Shown here piece by piece: positions 27,084-36,959 of a stretch of 64,000 nt of DNA (the stretch's first letter is position 1; the number at the start of each line of letters is the position of its first letter). The notes beneath the pieces are model-generated. The model saw nothing but the letters and a program-made list of their open reading frames with translations. It was not told where the DNA came from and searched no databases. The translations under genes were made by a program, and so were the position numbers. This DNA comes from Semisulcospira habei (lineage: Eukaryota > Mollusca > Gastropoda > Semisulcospiridae), in contig BTPG01000003.1 of assembly GCA_036245525.1 (NCBI GenBank), positions 190,639,838 through 190,703,837 on the forward strand, read 5' to 3'.

Positions 27084-27540
27084 TTTCTTCTGCAGTAAAA
27101 TTTATTTTTGAAAAATCAATATGGCTCCCGGTAACAAGCAATGTCACGACAGGTGCAAGGTAATTTCCAAACTTGTAAAACATGAGACATGCTAATTTGC
27201 CAATTGAACTTGAAACAATAGGATTGCTTTCAAGGTCGTGTGATAAACTGTCACTATCCACAGGTAGAAAGTGACTCACTGCTTTTGTGTATAGGCATAC
27301 AAGAGATCGACTCAAATCACGAGTCATTAGTGAGGCAATGTGGTTTTCATATTTAGAATGAAGCTTGATTAGTTCATCAGAGCTTAGAGATTCAATATCC
27401 TCTGTCATGTATTGTCTACCCAGATAAGCCTTTGATTTGCCTGAGACAATTACAGACAAAAGCCGCTGTTTTTTGGAGTCTAAGTCTTTGTTCTCTACAG
27501 CATTGATATCATTTAATAGAAGGAGTTCGTCTTGGTTCAT
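27013..27540 (-). CDS. Polinton protein of unknown function, 175 aa
   Basis: The first gene of the five-gene minus block, starting MNQDELLLLNDINAVENKDL. It is mainly helical and charged in the first half (SLSSDELIKLHSKYENHIAS), with a hydrophobic part near 135-155 (LACLMFYKFGNYLAPVVTLL). No known domain is recognised. The 3' part is read in two frames because the next gene starts inside it, which argues for tight packing of a real gene. The 5' flank is A+T-rich (TTTTTAATTACATTATAAATG). Confidence 0.7.
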   Translation of the reverse strand: MNQDELLLLNDINAVENKDLDSKKQRLLSVIVSGKSKAYLGRQYMTEDIESLSSDELIKLHSKYENHIASLMTRDLSRSLVCLYTKAVSHFLPVDSDSLSHDLESNPIVSSSIGKLACLMFYKFGNYLAPVVTLLVTGSHIDFSKINFTAEENGRNPDDSTTEPRPCFDTGSNCD

Positions 27541-28727
27541 TTATAATGTAATTAAAAAAATTAAAAACAAAAAACAAAAATTGTTATCAAGCAAAATCAT
27601 GTTTCCTAGGAAGTACATTAATAGTAACTTTATACGTTTGTACCATTCAGCAAAATGTAGTCAATAGTTTTTGAGTTTACCCCAGACCAATATTGTGTCT
27701 CTCTCAGTGGGCTTATAAATGACATGTTTCACAGATTTCAATTGTAATGTCATGTACAATAACCCTGTCCTTTTAAGCAAACAAACCTGACACAGTATTG
27801 GTGATTATTGGCTTTGCAGTAAATTATAAATCACAACCTGGCCAAGTGAGGGCCAAATGAAACACCAAGACAGTAACATAGACAGTAACTAGATAATTTT
27901 ACCATGACTTGAGCACCAGAAAAAGGAAGGAATCACCCCTTATTTCAGATTACTTTTTCCTTTGAGTACAGGTTTATACAAGGGAAGTAATTGTGTAAAA
28001 ATTTCAGCAAGACAAAAAAGTTACTTCCCTTGCTCTATTAAATTATGCTTTAATTCTTGACTAAAGTACATTTTTTGTCAAAATTAAATAACAAATTGTG
28101 CAAATAATTACAATAGATAATAGAATAAAAATGTTGTTATTTGATTTTGTTAAAACAATGAGTGATTTGTTTTTTTATAAAACCAAATTAAACATTATTT
28201 TGTAATTACTTTTTGTCACTTTAACACCTGCTTAAATGTTTTTTTACAAGTGCGTGCACACACTCGCTAACAATGTTTCTTATAGCCATGTTTTTAGGGT
28301 ATTGACTCAGAAATAATGGTATAAATGGCTTTTTTCTTAAAGCCTGAGGCTAACTAGCGTGGATTGTGTACTTGAGTGATTTGTATGAGGGCTCTCAAGT
28401 CTCAGCCACAGGTGGGTTTACCCGCATGCGTCACTCCACAAATGCATGACTTGTCAACTTGACGACGGGATGTATTAAGCTGACACCTCTCAGCTATATG
28501 CGTGCTGCATTTAAAAAGATATGTCCCTTACCTCAACTGTGACATGTGGTGTGTGGCGTTAAGGGCAGAGATTTACTAGTGTTTGTCAGTTGACATAAGC
28601 ACAGACCTAAACCAGCAAGGGTAAAAGGTATTATGATTACTGTCTTTATGACGGGCCTCTCTCTGTGTGAGGTGGAAAGAGAGAGAGCTATTGTGTGTGT
28701 CCGAGGTATTTCCGTGTGTCTGTACAT

Positions 28728-28851
28728 GCGTGTGTGTACATATGTGTGTGTGCGCGCGTGTGTGTGTGTGTGCGCGCGTGTGTGCGCGTGCGTGTGCGTG
28801 TGTGCGTGTGTGTGCGCGTGCGTGTGCGTGTGTGTGTGTGTGCGCGCCGTA
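28728..28851. repeat. (TG)n / (CG)-interrupted microsatellite
   Basis: Alternating purine-pyrimidine TGTGTGCGCGCG tract. Open frames on both strands within it are artefacts. Confidence 0.9.
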
Positions 28852-29089
28852 CCGGCACTGCAGTACGCAGAAAACCGAGACACCTCACAGAACCTGTTCT
28901 ACGAGTCTACGTGTCTACGTGTTGGAGCGCTAGAAATTTCACGTTCTGAAAAGTCAGAAACCTTTTTCATGCTCACATAAAACCGGATCGATTCTTTTAA
29001 TCCATACATAGTGCTCTAATCCATTCATGGAATTTCAAAAATATCCGGCTGAGCAATGGCGGCTGCTCTGTCATACCGGTTAGTAGTTG

Positions 29090-29303
29090 GCTGTATGTGT
29101 GCCTATTTTGTTTGTGTCTGTGTTAGTGTATATATATGTGTTTGTGTATATGTATATGTGTGTATATGTATGTGTGTGTGAGTGTGTGTGTGTGTGTGTT
29201 TATGTGTTTGTGTGTGTGTACGTGTATGTTTATTTATGTGTTTGTGTGTGTGTGTGTATGTGTGTGTGTGTGTGTATGTGTATGTGTGTGTGTCAATGTG
29301 TCA
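29090..29303. repeat. TG/TATG-rich microsatellite
   Basis: Imperfect TGTGTGTATGTG tract, a second alternating purine-pyrimidine stretch 240 bp from the first. Confidence 0.88.
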
Positions 29304-29737
29304 GTACTGTTTTAATAAAACGGTGGAGTGTCGACCTTGTACTAACTGTGTACAAACACGGCAGTCACCGTTTCAGAAATTGTACTGCAGTAAAATAATA
29401 TTAGATAAGACCCGCCAACATACTCGCTAGGAGAGAGCTAACAAAAAAAAGTAGACTAATAGTTGCAAACACGGGTTATGCCTGGAGTCCGAGACTCTTG
29501 AGGATCTGACCTGTGTCCACTTATAAAAATCTAGGCTCGTGAGGATCTTAGACTCAGTTTAAAAAGGCAAGCTAGTCAGAAATGAAAAATGTTAATAATT
29601 GTAGGCCCTTTAAATTTTTTTTTTTTTCAGAACAAGTCTATTCATAACATACCTGAATTGAGGTGGGGGTCTTTCAGAACCGGTCAAGCTTAGACATAAG
29701 GTGTCGGACTTTTACCATTATTTGGTTCCAGACCTCG

Positions 29738-30055
29738 ACGACTTGACCCATGACCTCGACGACTTGACCCATGACCTTGACCCATGACCTTGGTGACCTT
29801 GACCCATGACCTTGACCCATGACCTTGACGACCTTGACCCATGACCTTGACCCATGACCTTGGTGACCTTGATGACCTTGGCACGTGACCTTGACCCATG
29901 ACCTTGACCCATGCCCTTGGCGACCTTGACCAATGACCTTGACCCATGACCTTGGTGGCCTTGATCCATGACCTTGACCCATAACCTTGACCCATGATCT
30001 TGGTGACCTTGACCCATGACTTGGTGACCTTGACCCATAACCTTGACCTTGGTGA
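29738..30055. repeat. TGACCTTGACCCA minisatellite next to the Polinton right end
   Basis: Imperfect repeats built from TGACCTTGACCCA and TGACCTTGG. TGACCTTGA occurs about a dozen times exactly. The Gly/His/Ser-rich open frames on the minus strand (GQGHGSRS) come from the repeat and are not genes. Confidence 0.9.
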
Positions 30056-30077
30056 GAGATAGATAATACTCATCACT

Positions 30078-30218
30078 TTTTTAAAATCAAAGGGTTGATT
30101 TAGAATTAACGGGGGTAAAATTGGGGACAAAATTTTGATATTAAAAAATGATGTAAATTAATGACTGATGCGGCTCTATTGAATTCATTGTCTATCGGGA
30201 CTCTATTGTTCTCTCTCT
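30078..30218 (-). repeat. Right terminal inverted repeat of the Polinton
   Basis: Inverse of 13671-13811, ending ...TATTGTTCTCTCTCT at 30218. Confidence 0.93.
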
Positions 30219-30224
30219 TGCGGT
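30219..30224. other. Target-site duplication, right (TGCGGT)
   Basis: The same six bases as at 13665-13670. The following ACGTCTCGAATGAGTT completes the palindrome interrupted by the insertion. Confidence 0.9.
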
Positions 30225-30313
30225 ACGTCTCGAATGAGTTAAACTGAACCTGTTCTGTATGAAACCACAAGACTGGACAGGTGGACACATGAACAGAGTG
30301 AATTACAACTCAC

Positions 30314-30451
30314 TTGTAGTCTTCAACAGCAGAATCGTACATGATGTAGTAGCCACGCTGGTCCTGCACGTGAACACGCCCCTCATCCATGGTGTAGAAA
30401 TCGTCATGGTTTTCCACATCACCAAACTCCATGAATTCAGATTCGCTTATT
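30314..30451 (-). CDS. Host gene exon 9
   Basis: Acceptor CTGATTTTAG before 30451, donor GTGAGTT after 30314. It encodes SESEFMEFGDVENHDDFYTM, then DEGRVHVQDQRGYYIMYDSA. It begins with one base that completes the codon split by exon 8 and ends with two bases that exon 10 completes. The donor lies about 90 bp to the right of the Polinton end, so the element sits inside the following intron. Confidence 0.8.
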
Positions 30452-30631
30452 CTAAAATCAGGAAGTAAAAGAAACACATCTTTCACGCAAACTTACCACA
30501 CCAAGCGTAAAGTATTTAAAGATCAATTAACAAAATGAGGTTTTACAATTGTAAGCTCACAGTTATCAGTCCAGGAAAAAAACACTGAAATATGTCTGAC
30601 ACTACAAGTAAACAGTAATGGGAAAATTATC

Positions 30632-30665
30632 GCACACACACACACCTTTCTTACACACACACCTT

Positions 30666-30700
<35 letters not shown>

Positions 30701-30714
30701 AACACACACATACA
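30632..30714. repeat. (CA)n microsatellite
   Basis: CACACA tract broken by ACCTTTCTTA, within an intron. Confidence 0.88.
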
Positions 30715-30788
30715 CTTGCATGTACAATTTTTAATCAATAATTGGATTCTTTGTACATAATCCATTTAGCCCCAACGCACTACAGAGG

Positions 30789-30900
30789 GAGATGATTGGC
30801 TATGTAAATTCAAGGGTAGTGCCAAATTAGCTTGGCGCCTTCAGGCAGCAAGCTAATCTGGCACTAGCCTTCAACTATCATGGTCGATCCATATCCTGCA
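30789..30900. repeat. Palindromic hairpin repeat (GGGTAGTGCC family)
   Basis: TTCAAGGGTAGTGCCAAATT on one arm, CTGGCACTAGCCTTCAACTA on the other; this copy is more degraded than most. Confidence 0.8.
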
Positions 30901-31030
30901 ACTGGTACATGATCAGTAGGTAACACCTCAAAAAATTTTTTAATGCAGCCGTGGGGCTATATGTAATATCACAACAGCAACTCTGAACGTGATATGATTC
31001 TAGTGAATAAATGGCGTCCCTGCTACTTAC

Positions 31031-31132
31031 TTGAAGTCGACCGGTGTGTTGTGCTGGTAAGCGTGTGAACCCAGACCCCCTCCTCCGCCCACTGTGCCCT
31101 CAACTTCTGTGTTGCGACGGTGATTCTGAGGT
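31031..31132 (-). CDS. Host gene exon 8
   Basis: Acceptor TTCTGCTCCAG, donor GTAAGTAG. It encodes PQNHRRNTEVEGTVGGGGGL and GSHAYQHNTPVDF, a flexible Gly-rich loop. The phases (2 in, 2 out) fit exons 7 and 9. Confidence 0.75.
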
Positions 31133-31652
31133 CTGGAGCAGAAAGCTGACATGAATACTCTGTACAGCACAAGCTCTGCCATTACATCAACTATGCATAT
31201 CGTTCCACTATCTATGCTCAATATACTGAGCCGTTAGGTTGAAATTAGTTGTTGTCTGAAGATTACACCTTTGAAGTGTGCAAAATTTCATCCATTCAGC
31301 CAACGTTGGCCTGCGCATGGCTGTGTGTGGGCCAACGGAGGCAGACGTCTGCCTCGCTGACCTTTCGCACACGCAGGTAACAGTTTAGCAGAAACATTGA
31401 TCATGACATGGTGAAGGTGAGCACCATATTAAAGTCTGGTGCTACCCTTATCTCTCATGGCCCGTTCCATCTGTTTGCGACTGGTTTGTATCCATCAAGG
31501 GACATCTCCCCATTTTGAACCTCAAGTCCCAGGCTTGAAAGAGTTAAGCCCTTTACTGGCAGTGGACGCAAAATTTTGTCTTTGAAAGCAGAGTTAATTC
31601 AACACCGAACACGCCCACCAGTCTAAGGAATATGGCCATGATTGTGGATAGC

Positions 31653-31714
31653 AAGAGGCAAAGAACCTCATGAGCCCCCGCAGATGCGGGGGCTCATGAG
31701 GTTCCTTGCCTCTT
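31653..31714. repeat. Palindromic hairpin repeat (CTCATGAGG family)
   Basis: AAGAGGCAAAGAACCTCATG and its near-exact inverse around a GCAGATGC loop. Confidence 0.85.
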
Positions 31715-31742
31715 ACATTTTGCTGGTGTTGGCATACATTTT

Positions 31743-32036
31743 ATTAATAATAATAATAATAATGGCTACTTATATAGCGCTTATTCTAAAATAAGCTCTA
31801 AGTACTTTACAAATAAAGGGTGGGAGTGGAGGGGGTCTTAAAGCCAGAGAAACAAAGAATTCTGCAATACACACGCACACACACACAAACACACAGGTAC
31901 ATAATCACGAAGAACTGAGCTACACTGGGGTATCGAACAGGTGGGTCTTAAGGGCAGATTTAAAGGCAGTGAATGAGGGAGAATGTCTAATGTCTATGGG
32001 TAGAGAGTAATTCCGGCAGTTAAGAGGTTAAGTATC
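31743..32036. repeat. (AAT)n-headed dispersed repeat, SINE-like
   Basis: An (ATA)n tract, then TGGCTACTTATATAGCGCTT, CTCTAAGTACTTTACAAATA, a CA tract, and GAACAGGTGGGTCTTAAGGG. A relative with the same head lies at 56157-56640. No RNA polymerase III boxes were confirmed. Confidence 0.6.
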
Positions 32037-32187
32037 ATGTTGTTTTGTCAGCTATAAATTTTAGACATTTGGCTATTGTTTTTATCTGTCTGTTTCTAGG
32101 TATACAATTACATTATCATACAAGTTCTCACTGATTTACTTTAGTAAAAGCACAGTTAACCTCAGCAACATTAAAAAACAAACGTAC

Positions 32188-32285
32188 AAATTTCGCCTGG
32201 CTGCATATCCTTCCATAGACAGGCCTCCATCATTTATGGTCAGCGTACGCTCAATGGACCGGAAATAGTTCAGAACACTCAGACA
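32188..32285 (-). CDS. Host gene exon 7
   Basis: Acceptor TTTTTTGTTGCAG, donor GTACGTTT. It encodes CLSVLNYFRSIERTLTINDG, then GLSMEGYAARRN. It starts in phase 0 after exon 6 and leaves two bases for exon 8. This is the most protein-like and probably the most conserved segment, and the best query for naming the gene. Confidence 0.82.
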
Positions 32286-32667
32286 CTGCAACAAAAAAGA
32301 AAACCAGTTATAAGAAAATAAATATATGAAGACAAAATTAAAGTCCACACATATAATCTACAGGAATGAAAACAGTAACGCATCATCTTAACATTATTAC
32401 ATGAATGTGTGGAAGAAGATGATAAAACATATATATGCACTTTGTGATATAAAATATCATGACCAAGGAAATTTGTGAACTTCATTGTTTTAAATGGTGT
32501 GTTTATTCACAAAACATTGCAGAGAGATTTAATCTTTCATAATTGTGCCACCAAATGCTGGCAAAGGTACAGTGCAGTTCAGTTCAAATTGGGCTCGATC
32601 TCTGTAATCATAAAGGCCCATAAGCACCCCATCTCATCCATCAGAAGATGCAACAAAATTAACTCAC

Positions 32668-32774
32668 TGTGCGCTGCAAGTCACGGATACGAAGATGTCG
32701 CAGATGCAGGAAGGACAGAAAGGAGCCATGCACAGTCACCGGGTCACTGGTGTTCTGCTCACCATCATCTAAAC
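32668..32774 (-). CDS. Host gene exon 6
   Basis: Acceptor ACTATACCACAG, donor GTGAGTTA. It encodes LDDGEQNTSDPVTVHGSFLS, then FLHLRHLRIRDLQRT. Two leading bases complete the Gly codon split by exon 5, although the intron between them is now about 21 kb. The acceptor has almost no pyrimidine tract, and retroelement G begins only 37 bp upstream. Confidence 0.78.
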
Positions 32775-33197
32775 CTGTGGTATAGTTTACAGTTTATACA
32801 GGTGCAAGAAAATGTATTTTTCTCTAAAATGTATTTATTCGAAAAATACTTACCGATGGCATTACTGTATGGAAGATACACTTAGCTTAACTATTTCAGC
32901 CTAAGAATCTGTTGTGTTTAAATACACAACCAGGGAAGCGACTCTAGGGTGCCGTTACCAAGACACCCTGAGTAGCCTCCCTTCCCTGAGAAGCCGCGCG
33001 AGACACAGAGACCGAGGTGGAGAGAGAGCGGCGAAGCGAGGGTACCGAAGAATGGACCGACGGCCGGTAGTCCAGACAGACCGAGCGCCTAGCGCTGGGC
33101 AAGGTCTCCACAGCTTGGCGAAGTGGGGGGGGGGGGGGGGGGGCAAGGTCGCGGGGACTAAGACAGGCGCGGCAGGCGAGCCCCACGACGTCCGAAA

Positions 33198-33491
33198 TCA
33201 CCCGCCGAAGGGGCGGGGAGGCCGCCGGTCCAGGAGGTTCCCAGGAGGCAGACGGACGGTCACGCCCTCCCACAAGTGCAACCAACGTTCTTCCTTCCAC
33301 GACGCGCATCTCTCGCACGGTCTTGTGGAGGAGCAGCCAGAGCAAGGAAGACACAAGGTGTGGGAATCCGTCGGCCACTGCCCCCTACACCTGCAGCAAA
33401 TACGTAACCGCGCACTGGAACAAAAAACAGAGCGCATAAGAGGCAACAGCACGTGGCCTGTAAAACGACGGGTCACGTGAGCGAAACTCAC
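33198..33491 (-). pseudogene. gag N-terminal fragment of G
   Basis: The Cys-rich block CCRCRGQWPTDSHTLC, then LPCSGC and CERCASWKEERW parallels the gag start of elements A and B. Downstream gag is missing. An 18-base G run at 33126-33143 follows. Confidence 0.6.
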
Positions 33492-34131
33492 AACCGGTTC
33501 CGTTTTCAGTTGGGTTGGCTGTGAAGCAAACCAGCCTCTATCCGAGGAATGCGACGGCCGGTCAAAAACCTGGCCGGTCGAGGTATTCCCCGAGACCTTA
33601 CCTGGCCATATCCAAAGCGACGGAAGGCAAAGGCTGCCGCACAGTACGGACCAAAGTCGCCACGTGGAGAAAAAGGAATTTTTCTCTAAAATGTATATTT
33701 TCGAAAAATACTTACCGATGACATTACTGTTAGGAATAGTGTCTTAGCTAGCCTAATTTCAGCCAAAATTGGTTGTGTACCTATTGGGGAGGGGAGGCAA
33801 CAAGGGGTGCCATAACCTAGCCAGTATCCCGAGTAGTCTCCCTTCCATCCCCATCCGGGCACATGCCCACTGGATTCCCGCCAGTCTGTTTGCTTAGCTG
33901 ACCAGCGGCAAGCGGGGCAGGTGGAAGGGTCATTCGAGTAATGTCATCAGTAAGTATTTTTCGAAAAAATACATTTTAGAGAAAAATTCATTTGTTTCCT
34001 CAAAACACATTACCGATGACATTACTGTTAGGAAGAATTGCGAAGAGGAGGTGGGTGCCGCTTATAATGCCCCTAACCCCAAAATACTGCCGAGACCCAC
34101 ACTCCCTGGAGCAATCTCCTGATAATTTCAG

Positions 34132-36869
34132 CTAAGAATTGCCTAAGGCACCGAGGGTGCCGGGAGGGAGTGTTGCACCGCGGGGATGTCTCCCACCAGT
34201 ACCATGTTTTCCCGCTAGCCAGAGAGGACCCGATAGGATCTTGCACTGGCTGGAGAGGTCCCTCAGGTAGAATTGGGCGAAAGTCGACTTCACTCGCCAG
34301 CGCACGACCGCCACAAGTCTTTGACAGCGCAGTAGCGGTCGAATGCGAGGCTTGTGGCCAAGGCTCTGACCCCGTGCGCCCCGATGTTCATCCTGTGGCT
34401 GCATCAGGGGAGAGGTCCTGGAAGGCGGCGCATATCACCCAACGGAGCCAGGAGGATACCGTCTGGGCTGAGATGTCATTCTACCTGGGGACAGAGTAAG
34501 GAATATGCGGGTGCGTCCCCTGTGTAGCGGCTTGGTCCGGCGCAGGTACACCCGGAAAGCTCTCACCGGGTCCTGCTGTCTGGTCTCCCGGGCAGGGCCT
34601 GAATCCCCCAACGGAGACCGGGTCATGGCAAGGAAGCCGGGTCAGTCAGCAGTTGCCCAGAGCCATCCGTCTGGAACTGTAAGCCTGAGGGCGTGCTGAT
34701 AGAGCATGCAGTTCGCTGCCCCGGCAGCAGTGACGAAGGTCAGTCGGATGTAGGACTTCCGAGTCATGTCGGCCGTCCGCGCCAACTGGAGTGGTTCAAA
34801 GCGGTCCGAGTTGAGCCACGTTAGCCCCCAGGGCAGGTCCCATTGCGGCACCCGCGAGTGAAGGGCAAGACGTGTAGACCGAAGTGGGCCATATTAGGTC
34901 GACGAGGTCTTTGCAGTCACCAGGGTCGGTCGGCCCAAATGGCGGTATGCGTCAGCAATCATGGCCAGGTAGCCCCTAATGGTGATTGGTGCCAAGCTGG
35001 TCGGTGAAGAGCCAGAGGGAGAACTCCACCCGCTGGGGGACCCTCAGGTCCGTGGGGGAGAGACGCTCGTCGTTACATCAGTCGCACAGGACTCGCCACT
35101 TTCCCTCATAAACTCACCAGGTCGAATGTCTGTGGACTGTAGCGATAGCTCCCACTGCTGCACTTGAGAAGCCTCTAGCGGCGAGGGCTTGCCGCACCAC
35201 CTCTAGGCGTGGAGGAGGAGTTGCTTGGGGCACGGAAGTTGCCGCGCCGGCCATGGCTGCTTAAGCATCGTGCATGGGGTGGTGAGCCGCAGAGGGGGGC
35301 CCGCAGCGAGGTTCAGGAGGTCGGCGGTCCACGAGCATGTCCAGCAGCACGGAGCCACCAGGAACAGGACCGCGTTGTAACCTTGAGCTTGAGCAGGACC
35401 TTGGGGAAGAGCAGCGTAGGTGGGTAGGCGTAAGCAACGAGGCCGTCGCATGGGAGGGAGAGAGTATCGACCGCTCAGGCTAGCGGGACTGGAACGGGGG
35501 AGACAAAGAGGGGAAACTTGCGATTTCACCTTGGCGCGCCGAGGTCAATCAAGGGGTCTCTCATCTGCGCAGATCATCCGAAGATGTCCGGACGGATCGC
35601 CCACTCGGTGCGAAGAAGCTGGCCATGTCGTGCGATGGCATCGGCAGGACCTGCAGAAATCCCAGGATGTCTCTCGCTTGGCGAGCGATGCCTCGATCTT
35701 CACACCATCGGAGCACCTGGTAGAGGAGGAAGGAAAGGGAGGGGAACCGCGTCCCGCCCTGCTTCTGGACGTATTGTGGCGCTGTCTGAGAGGATGAGAA
35801 GCTCCTGGTGTCGCAGACGTGACTCCCAAGCAATAAGGGCTTGCCAGACCGCTTTCAGCTCTAACCAGTTGGGCTGGGCCATGAGGTCCAGGGACAGACG
35901 CCGGAGGCTGCGGAGAATCTCGGTAGTAGGTGAGCGCCCCAGGTGGAGAGACTTGCGTCAACGCAAAGAGACACATGGGATGGAGGCGAGTAGAGGGGAA
36001 CTCCCGTCGTGAGCCAGTGTGGATCCACCCAGTGAAGAAGGTGACGACGGCGCATCGGCAGCACCCTAACCTGAGACTCAAGGTCGTCCGTCGACGGCCG
36101 CCAGGGGAGAAGCAGGAGCAGCTGAAGCGGGGGGCAGGAGAGACGTCCTATGGGAAGTAGGTCTGCCGCCGTACGCACCAGGCCCAGAAGCTGAAGTCAC
36201 ACTCTGGCGGGGATCGCACCCTCTTGAGACACCTGCCGCACTGGATTCGCCAACTTCTGAATTCACTGATCCGGGAAGCCGCACTTCGTGAGGTCGGTGC
36301 GAAATTCCATCCCTAGGTGGACAAGTGGCACGACGGCGTGAGGTCTGATTTGCCCACGTTGACCAGGAAGCCAAGCCTGTCGAGGAGATCTAGAAGAGCA
36401 TCTCGGTTATTTTCCAAGGAGGCCTCCGACCGGTTCCGCAAGAGAAGATCGTCTAGGTAAGTCGACGTGGAGCACGAAGACGTCCGTCCGGCCTTGTCTA
36501 CTATGGCGTCCAAGATGCGGGTGAACACCCAGAGGCTGTGGTTGAACCGAAGGGAAGCGTGCGACACTGGTAGACCACGCCGCCGAAGGCAAAGCGGAGG
36601 TAACGTCTGGAGACTGGGGACGAGCGGCGTCTGTCGTAGCCGCTTCCTAAATGGTCGGGAGGTCCAGGCCGCAGTGCAGGGGTCATCCCAAAGCACCATT
36701 TCACAAGAAGTGGCAGCAGGCAAGGCGTCGACCGAGGAATGGTACGCAGCATGGTAGGTGGTGACCAGCAAGCCAGGAAGCTCCTAAACCATGGCGAGTG
36801 GAGGGAGTCTCCGATCCTCGATGCACGGAACAAAGTCCCGTAGAGGCTCAGGCATGCGTAGTCAAGCAC
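34132..36869 (-). pseudogene. Recombinase and RT-RNase H remnants of D
   Basis: YR traces: HEHRGARGQS-like and FAQFYLRDLS (34.13-34.4 kb), QWDLPWGLTWLNSDRFEPLQ near 34.8 kb. RNase H and tail: WLELKAVWQALIAWESRL (35.85 kb), VLFLVAPCCWTCSW (35.35 kb). RT: SLWVFTRILDAIVDKA, STYLDDLLLRN (about 36.5 kb) and YLRFAFGGVVYQCRTLPFG. There are many frameshifts and stops; nothing here can be translated as a whole. Confidence 0.7.
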
Positions 36870-36959
36870 CGTCTCCGCAGGCCGACGTGCGACGTCCCGG
36901 GACCGGAGACATTTCGTCCTAGAGCCCTGGGGGCCCGGCGTGGACCCTGTGTCGTCCGC

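Larger units (their letters stand above)
27541..29737. other. Non-coding right arm of the Polinton
   Basis: 2.2 kb without a credible gene: A+T-rich sequence to 28.6 kb, then two TG-rich tracts and unique sequence. The frames that are open here are short, or follow from TG repeats. With the minisatellite and TIR it makes about 16% of the element non-coding, all on one side. Confidence 0.8.
13671..30218. mobile_element. Complete Polinton/Maverick virus-like element, 16,548 bp
   Basis: Both ends are defined by inverted repeats starting AGAGAGAGAACAATAG and by the 6-bp duplication TGCGGT. Inside are 13 intact genes in alternating blocks: three on minus (14.2-16.6 kb), one plus, one minus, four plus (19.2-25.0 kb) and five minus (24.95-27.5 kb). 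The set of protein-primed PolB, rve integrase, packaging ATPase and capsid proteins is that of Polintons. It lies in the intron between host exons 10 and 9. TIRs that differ by about one base and one indel, with every gene open, point to a recent insertion. The right 2.7 kb is non-coding. Confidence 0.96.

Noticed and set aside
28533..29430. Frames encoding poly(Cys-Val) or poly(Thr-His)
   Set aside because: Products of TG/CA microsatellites.
29674..30130. Overlapping minus-strand frames of 100-146 codons rich in GQGHGSRSW
   Set aside because: They are translations of the TGACCTTGACCCA minisatellite in several frames; no independent coding signal.
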